Assembly (NCBI GenBank): GCA_009923375.1
Contig: RFTO01000041.1
Coordinates: 1 to 8,160, forward strand
Direction: 5' to 3'
Source of the DNA: Actinomycetota bacterium
GTDB lineage: Bacteria > Actinomycetota > Actinomycetes > S36-B12 > UBA5976
Length of the DNA stretch: 8,160 bases
Part shown: positions 5,888 to 8,160 of the stretch, one piece after another
How positions within the stretch are numbered: the stretch's first letter is position 1
Layout of the letters: the number at the start of each line of letters is the position of its first letter
Notes under the pieces: generated by a model
Seen by the model: only the letters and a program-made list of their open reading frames with translations
Told to the model about the DNA's origin: nothing
Databases searched by the model: none
Program-made: the position numbers and the translations under genes

Positions 5888-6480
5888 TCGTGCACAAAGG
5901 ACAAGACCCGGATCAGGAGTGGGATGATCCGGGTCTTTCCACGTCCCAGGAGGAATCTGATGGGAAGGCAGGTGCACACAGCGCGGCAGCGGTACACGAG
6001 AAGGATCCCCATGAGCGCGCCCGGAATATCTGCTTAACTCAGTTGTCCTTTGCGGCCCGCACGCGATCCGAGTTGGCCAAGGTGCTTGCCAAGCGCGAGA
6101 TCCCCGTTGATGTGGCCGAAGCGGTCTTGGATCGATTCACGGAGTTAGGCCTGATCAACGACACCGAGTTCGCTGCCGCTTGGGCGCGAAGTCGTCAGCG
6201 AAGTAAAGGGCTCGCCGCTCGGTCGATCAGCCGGGAATTGGAGGGTAAGGGAATTGCTGACGAAGATGTTGACGCAGCAATGGCGCAACTCAGTGAGGAG
6301 TCGGAGTTCGAGACTGCTGTAGCACTGGTGACAAAACGCCTACGAACGCTCTCATCCCTCGATCATGATGTGAAAGTGCGCCGGTTGGTGGGCCTACTTG
6401 CCCGCAAAGGCTATTCCCCAGGCTTGAGTTACCGCGTTGTGCGCGAAGTGTTAGACACGCAGCTCGCTGACCCCGAATGA
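5884..6480 (+). CDS. recX: RecX regulatory protein
   Basis: RecX binds RecA filaments and limits their extension and activity. The 198-residue product matches the family from about residue 41: DPHERARNICLTQL, then RSELAKVLAKREIP (61-74), VLDRFTELGLINDTEFAAAWARSR (81-104), a second helical repeat with AARSISRELEGKGI (111-124), and a third with VRRLVGLLARKGYSPG (165-180). This is the usual array of three-helix repeats. The first 40 residues are a poorly conserved hydrophilic extension. Start choice: GTG 5884 overlaps the recA stop as GTGA. GTG 5890 (196 residues) is a close alternative with GAGG (5879-5882) 7 nt upstream. No other start codon is available in frame before the conserved region. 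A 13-bp hairpin spans codons 7-18. A strong AGGAGG/ATG pair inside the gene is in another frame. Confidence 0.95.
   Translation: MIVHKGQDPDQEWDDPGLSTSQEESDGKAGAHSAAAVHEKDPHERARNICLTQLSFAARTRSELAKVLAKREIPVDVAEAVLDRFTELGLINDTEFAAAWARSRQRSKGLAARSISRELEGKGIADEDVDAAMAQLSEESEFETAVALVTKRLRTLSSLDHDVKVRRLVGLLARKGYSPGLSYRVVREVLDTQLADPE
5903..5937 (+). terminator. Hairpin at the recA/recX junction (candidate attenuator)
   Basis: AAGACCCGGATCA (5903-5915) and TGATCCGGGTCTT (5925-5937) are perfect reverse complements: a 13-bp stem with a 9-nt loop, followed by TTTCC. It begins 15 bases after the recA stop yet lies inside the recX reading frame. The short T run makes it a weak intrinsic terminator at best. 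By analogy with recA-recX in Escherichia coli, where a terminator between the genes keeps recX low, it may reduce recX transcription or act as a 3' stabiliser of recA mRNA. Confidence 0.6.
5948..6037 (+). other. Strong ribosome-binding site with ATG and 25-codon frame, out of frame with recX
   Basis: AGGAGG (5948-5953) is followed after 6 nt by ATG 5960, an ideal initiation context. The frame is shifted by one relative to recX and encodes 25 codons, beginning MGRQVHTARQRY, before TAA at 6035-6037. The peptide resembles nothing I recognise. It may be a real internal initiation site that competes with recX translation, a coincidence, or the mark of a one-base sequence error near the recX N-terminus. 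Confidence 0.25.
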
Positions 6481-6496
6481 CTTTAGTCATAACAAG

Positions 6497-6535
6497 ATTG
6501 AAGGGCGACCCGCAGAAAGCGGGTCGCCCTTCAAT
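6497..6535. terminator. Bidirectional terminator between convergent recX and permease genes
   Basis: ATTGAAGGGCGACCCGC (6497-6513) and GCGGGTCGCCCTTCAAT (6519-6535) form a perfect 17-bp stem closed by an AGAAA loop. It lies 16 bases after the recX stop and 19 bases from the permease stop on the other strand. A-rich and T-rich ends of the stem flank a GC core on both strands, so it can serve both transcripts. A separate long T tract is absent. Confidence 0.88.
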
Positions 6536-6554
6536 GGTTCTGGGTTCGGAGTGA

Positions 6555-8009
6555 TCAGACTCCAAACACCTGACGCAGCGGGTGGATGGCGAAGTACGCA
6601 ATGAATGCGACTGAGACAACCCACATCAGCGGCTTGACCTCTTTGGTCTTGCCGTTGAACAGCTTGATGGCGCAGTAGGAAATGAATCCAGCTCCAATGC
6701 CGACGCCGATGTCGTAGGTGAACGGCATCAACACGATGGTCAAGAAGGCAGGGATGCCGATCTCGTAGTCATCGAAGTTGATGTTCTTCACGTGAGTCAT
6801 CATCAAGAATCCGACGATCACCAATGCTGGTGTTGCAGCCTCGTGAGGAATGACGTTGGTCAACGGTGCCACGAAGGCCGAGAGCAGCAGCAGCAAACCG
6901 GTGACCACACTGGCAAGGCCGGTCTTTGCGCCTTCACCGACACCAGATGCGGACTCGATGTACGCGGTGTTGGACGAGGTACCACCGAAGCCGCCGAGAG
7001 CAGCAGCGAAGGCGTCAGCCTGCAGGATCTGATCGAAGTGAGGAACCTCGCCGTTCTCGTCCAGGATTCCTGCTTCGGTGGAGACGGCGTAAACCGTTCC
7101 CATCGCATCAAAGAAGTCTGCCAGGACGAGGGAGAAGATCGCCAGCACTGCAGCGACGGCGCCAAACTTGAAGGCGCCGGTGAGGTCAATTTGACCAAAC
7201 AGGTCGAACTTCGGAGTGGAGACGATGTTGTTGGCGTCGAACTTGGGAACCGTCAGGCTCCAACCATTGGGGTTTACCCCACCAGGGAGCTGCGGTCCAA
7301 GTTTGAGCTGAGCCTCAACGATGAGGGCGAGTGCTGTGGTGGCAAGGATGCCGATGAGGATGCCGCCCTTAGTGCGACGAGCGACCAGCACTGCGGTGAC
7401 GAGCAAACCGAAGACGAAGACCGCTTCGGGCCAGCTCGTGAGAGTTCCGCCTGTGCCCATCTTGACCAATGGGATGCCTGCGCGGACGAATCCGGCGTCA
7501 ACGAATCCGATGAGGGTGATGAACAATCCGATGCCGACGCCAATGGCGTACAGAAGACCACGAGGCACCGAGTTGAACACGGCGCGACGGAAGCCGGTTA
7601 GGACCATCACCATGATGATGATGCCTTCCAGGACCACCAAGCCCATGGCAGCCTTCCAGGTGGTCTGGCTGGCGATTCCGTAGGCAACGAACCCGTTAAG
7701 ACCCAGGCCAGCTGCGACACCCAACGGCACGCGGCCGTAGAGCCCCATAATCAGTGTCAGGACACCGGCGACGATGGCCGTGGACGCTGCGACCAGCGCA
7801 ATGTTCGGAGCAGTGCCACCGCCCAGATAAAGGCCAGTGCTGTCCTTGACGTATCCGAGGATAAGTGGGTTAAGCACCACGATGTAAGCCATCGTGATGA
7901 AGGTGACGATGCCACCGCGGACTTCACCCGCGACTGTTGCACCACGTTTGGTGATTTCGAACCAGCGATCGAGGGTGTTACCCGTCGCCATGTTGGTTGT
8001 TGTAGCCAT
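6555..8009 (-). CDS. NCS2/AzgA-type purine (adenine/guanine/hypoxanthine) permease
   Basis: This is a very hydrophobic 484-residue protein, normal for the AzgA/PbuG/GhxP branch of the NCS2 family (COG2252), which imports purine bases by proton symport across the cytoplasmic membrane. Family signatures seen: GGIVTFITMAYIVVLNPLIL (32-51) in the first membrane segment; GRVPLGVAAGLGLNGFVAY (92-110); LADFFDAMGTVYAVSTEAG (296-314) with Asp298 and Asp301; ADAFAAALGGFGGTSSNTAY (331-350), running directly into IESASGV (351-357) with Glu352; then PLTNVIPHEAATPALVIVG. Roughly a dozen membrane segments are expected. Asp298 and Glu352 are the best candidates for substrate contact by analogy with other NCS2 carriers. 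ATG 8009 is chosen because it follows a GGAGGA motif, although 11-12 nt away. In-frame ATG 8048 lies upstream of that motif. Exact substrate is undetermined: the motifs deviate somewhat from the characterised adenine and guanine carriers and the neighbours give no clue. Confidence 0.92.
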   Translation of the reverse strand: MATTTNMATGNTLDRWFEITKRGATVAGEVRGGIVTFITMAYIVVLNPLILGYVKDSTGLYLGGGTAPNIALVAASTAIVAGVLTLIMGLYGRVPLGVAAGLGLNGFVAYGIASQTTWKAAMGLVVLEGIIIMVMVLTGFRRAVFNSVPRGLLYAIGVGIGLFITLIGFVDAGFVRAGIPLVKMGTGGTLTSWPEAVFVFGLLVTAVLVARRTKGGILIGILATTALALIVEAQLKLGPQLPGGVNPNGWSLTVPKFDANNIVSTPKFDLFGQIDLTGAFKFGAVAAVLAIFSLVLADFFDAMGTVYAVSTEAGILDENGEVPHFDQILQADAFAAALGGFGGTSSNTAYIESASGVGEGAKTGLASVVTGLLLLLSAFVAPLTNVIPHEAATPALVIVGFLMMTHVKNINFDDYEIGIPAFLTIVLMPFTYDIGVGIGAGFISYCAIKLFNGKTKEVKPLMWVVSVAFIAYFAIHPLRQVFGV

Positions 8010-8020
8010 TTGGTACTGCG

Positions 8021-8027
8021 TCCTCCT
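8021..8027 (-). promoter_or_regulatory. Ribosome-binding site of the purine permease
   Basis: On the minus strand AGGAGGA occupies 8027-8021, 11 bases before ATG 8009. The motif is near perfect but the spacing is longer than usual. It rules against the upstream ATG 8048, which lacks such a motif. Confidence 0.7.
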
Positions 8028-8042
8028 CGATTTTCCCCTAAA

Positions 8043-8067
8043 CGGCATCGACGGGGGTGCGATGCCG
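8043..8067 (-). other. Small hairpin in the permease leader
   Basis: Read on the minus strand, CGGCATCG (8067-8060) and CGATGCCG (8050-8043) form a perfect 8-bp stem with a 9-nt loop. TTT follows, then, 15 nt after the stem, the ribosome-binding site. It could be a weak terminator or attenuator, or the end of an upstream unit. It does not resemble the purine, preQ1 or guanidine riboswitch cores. The rest of the leader to 8160 shows nothing I can assign. Confidence 0.45.
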
Positions 8068-8160
8068 CTCTGCCTGTAGCTGGAGCGCGCAGGTGCTTTC
8101 CACTGGCATTGGAGTGAAACTTAGGTGAATAGAAGCTGAAGTTGCGTGTGACTCGCGTGT

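Noticed and set aside
6792..7601. Plus-strand frame of 269 codons opposite the permease
   Set aside because: It is antisense to a clearly conserved permease. The product is rich in Asp, Glu, Gly and Ser from mirrored hydrophobic codons, without a ribosome-binding site or recognisable domain.
8010..8160. Purine-type riboswitch upstream of the permease
   Set aside because: The leader has one simple hairpin and lacks the three-way-junction arms and conserved loop sequences of purine riboswitches.
8068..8160. Promoter for the permease on the minus strand (TAAGTT-like -10)
   Set aside because: A TAAGTT can be read near 8120, but no acceptable -35 lies 16-18 bases upstream, so it is not listed as a feature.

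Overview
The window looks like a chromosomal DNA-repair neighbourhood from a member of the Actinomycetes. The evidence is moderately GC-rich DNA with GTG starts, a large Lhr-type helicase of mycobacterial/streptomycete form, a DUF3046 protein just upstream of recA, a recA-recX pair with a 4-base GTGA overlap, and a LexA box of the actinobacterial/Gram-positive GAAC-N4-GTTC type. Genus cannot be fixed from the sequence alone. No mobile element, CRISPR array, rRNA or tRNA gene is visible, and no gene looks foreign to its neighbours.

Layout. Positions 1-4001 (minus strand) hold an uninterrupted reading frame for the Lhr DNA helicase. It starts at ATG 4001 and runs off the left edge, so the C-terminus is missing. 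Positions 4002-4339 are non-coding and unusually repetitive: a 20-bp unit in three tandem copies, a long imperfect hairpin, a 16-bp inverted copy of the repeat, and a 7-bp unit repeated four times. Positions 4340-4534 (+) encode a 64-residue DUF3046 protein. Positions 4535-4813 form the recA control region. It holds a terminator-like hairpin, a promoter with a LexA box between its -35 and -10 elements, and a downstream sequence matching the core of the LexA-independent, PafBC-type DNA-damage promoter. recA (4814-5887, +) and recX (5884-6480, +) follow. A perfect hairpin lies within the first codons of recX. A perfect 17-bp stem (6497-6535) separates recX from the convergent gene 6555-8009 (minus), an AzgA/NCS2-type purine permease. 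The last 150 bases are the permease leader, which contains a small hairpin. I see no clear promoter and no known riboswitch there.

How it works together. RecA is the recombinase and SOS co-protease, and RecX tunes RecA filaments from the same transcript. The hairpin at the recA/recX junction probably lowers recX output relative to recA. Lhr is a 3'-to-5' translocating repair helicase encoded divergently. DUF3046 is a conserved actinobacterial recA neighbour of unknown role. The permease appears to be an unrelated convergent gene.

Overall this is a mostly ordinary region. The points worth a second look are the repetitive structured element between lhr and the DUF3046 gene, the layered recA control region, and the hairpin plus out-of-frame strong ribosome-binding site at the start of recX. 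I do not see a convincing new multi-gene system.
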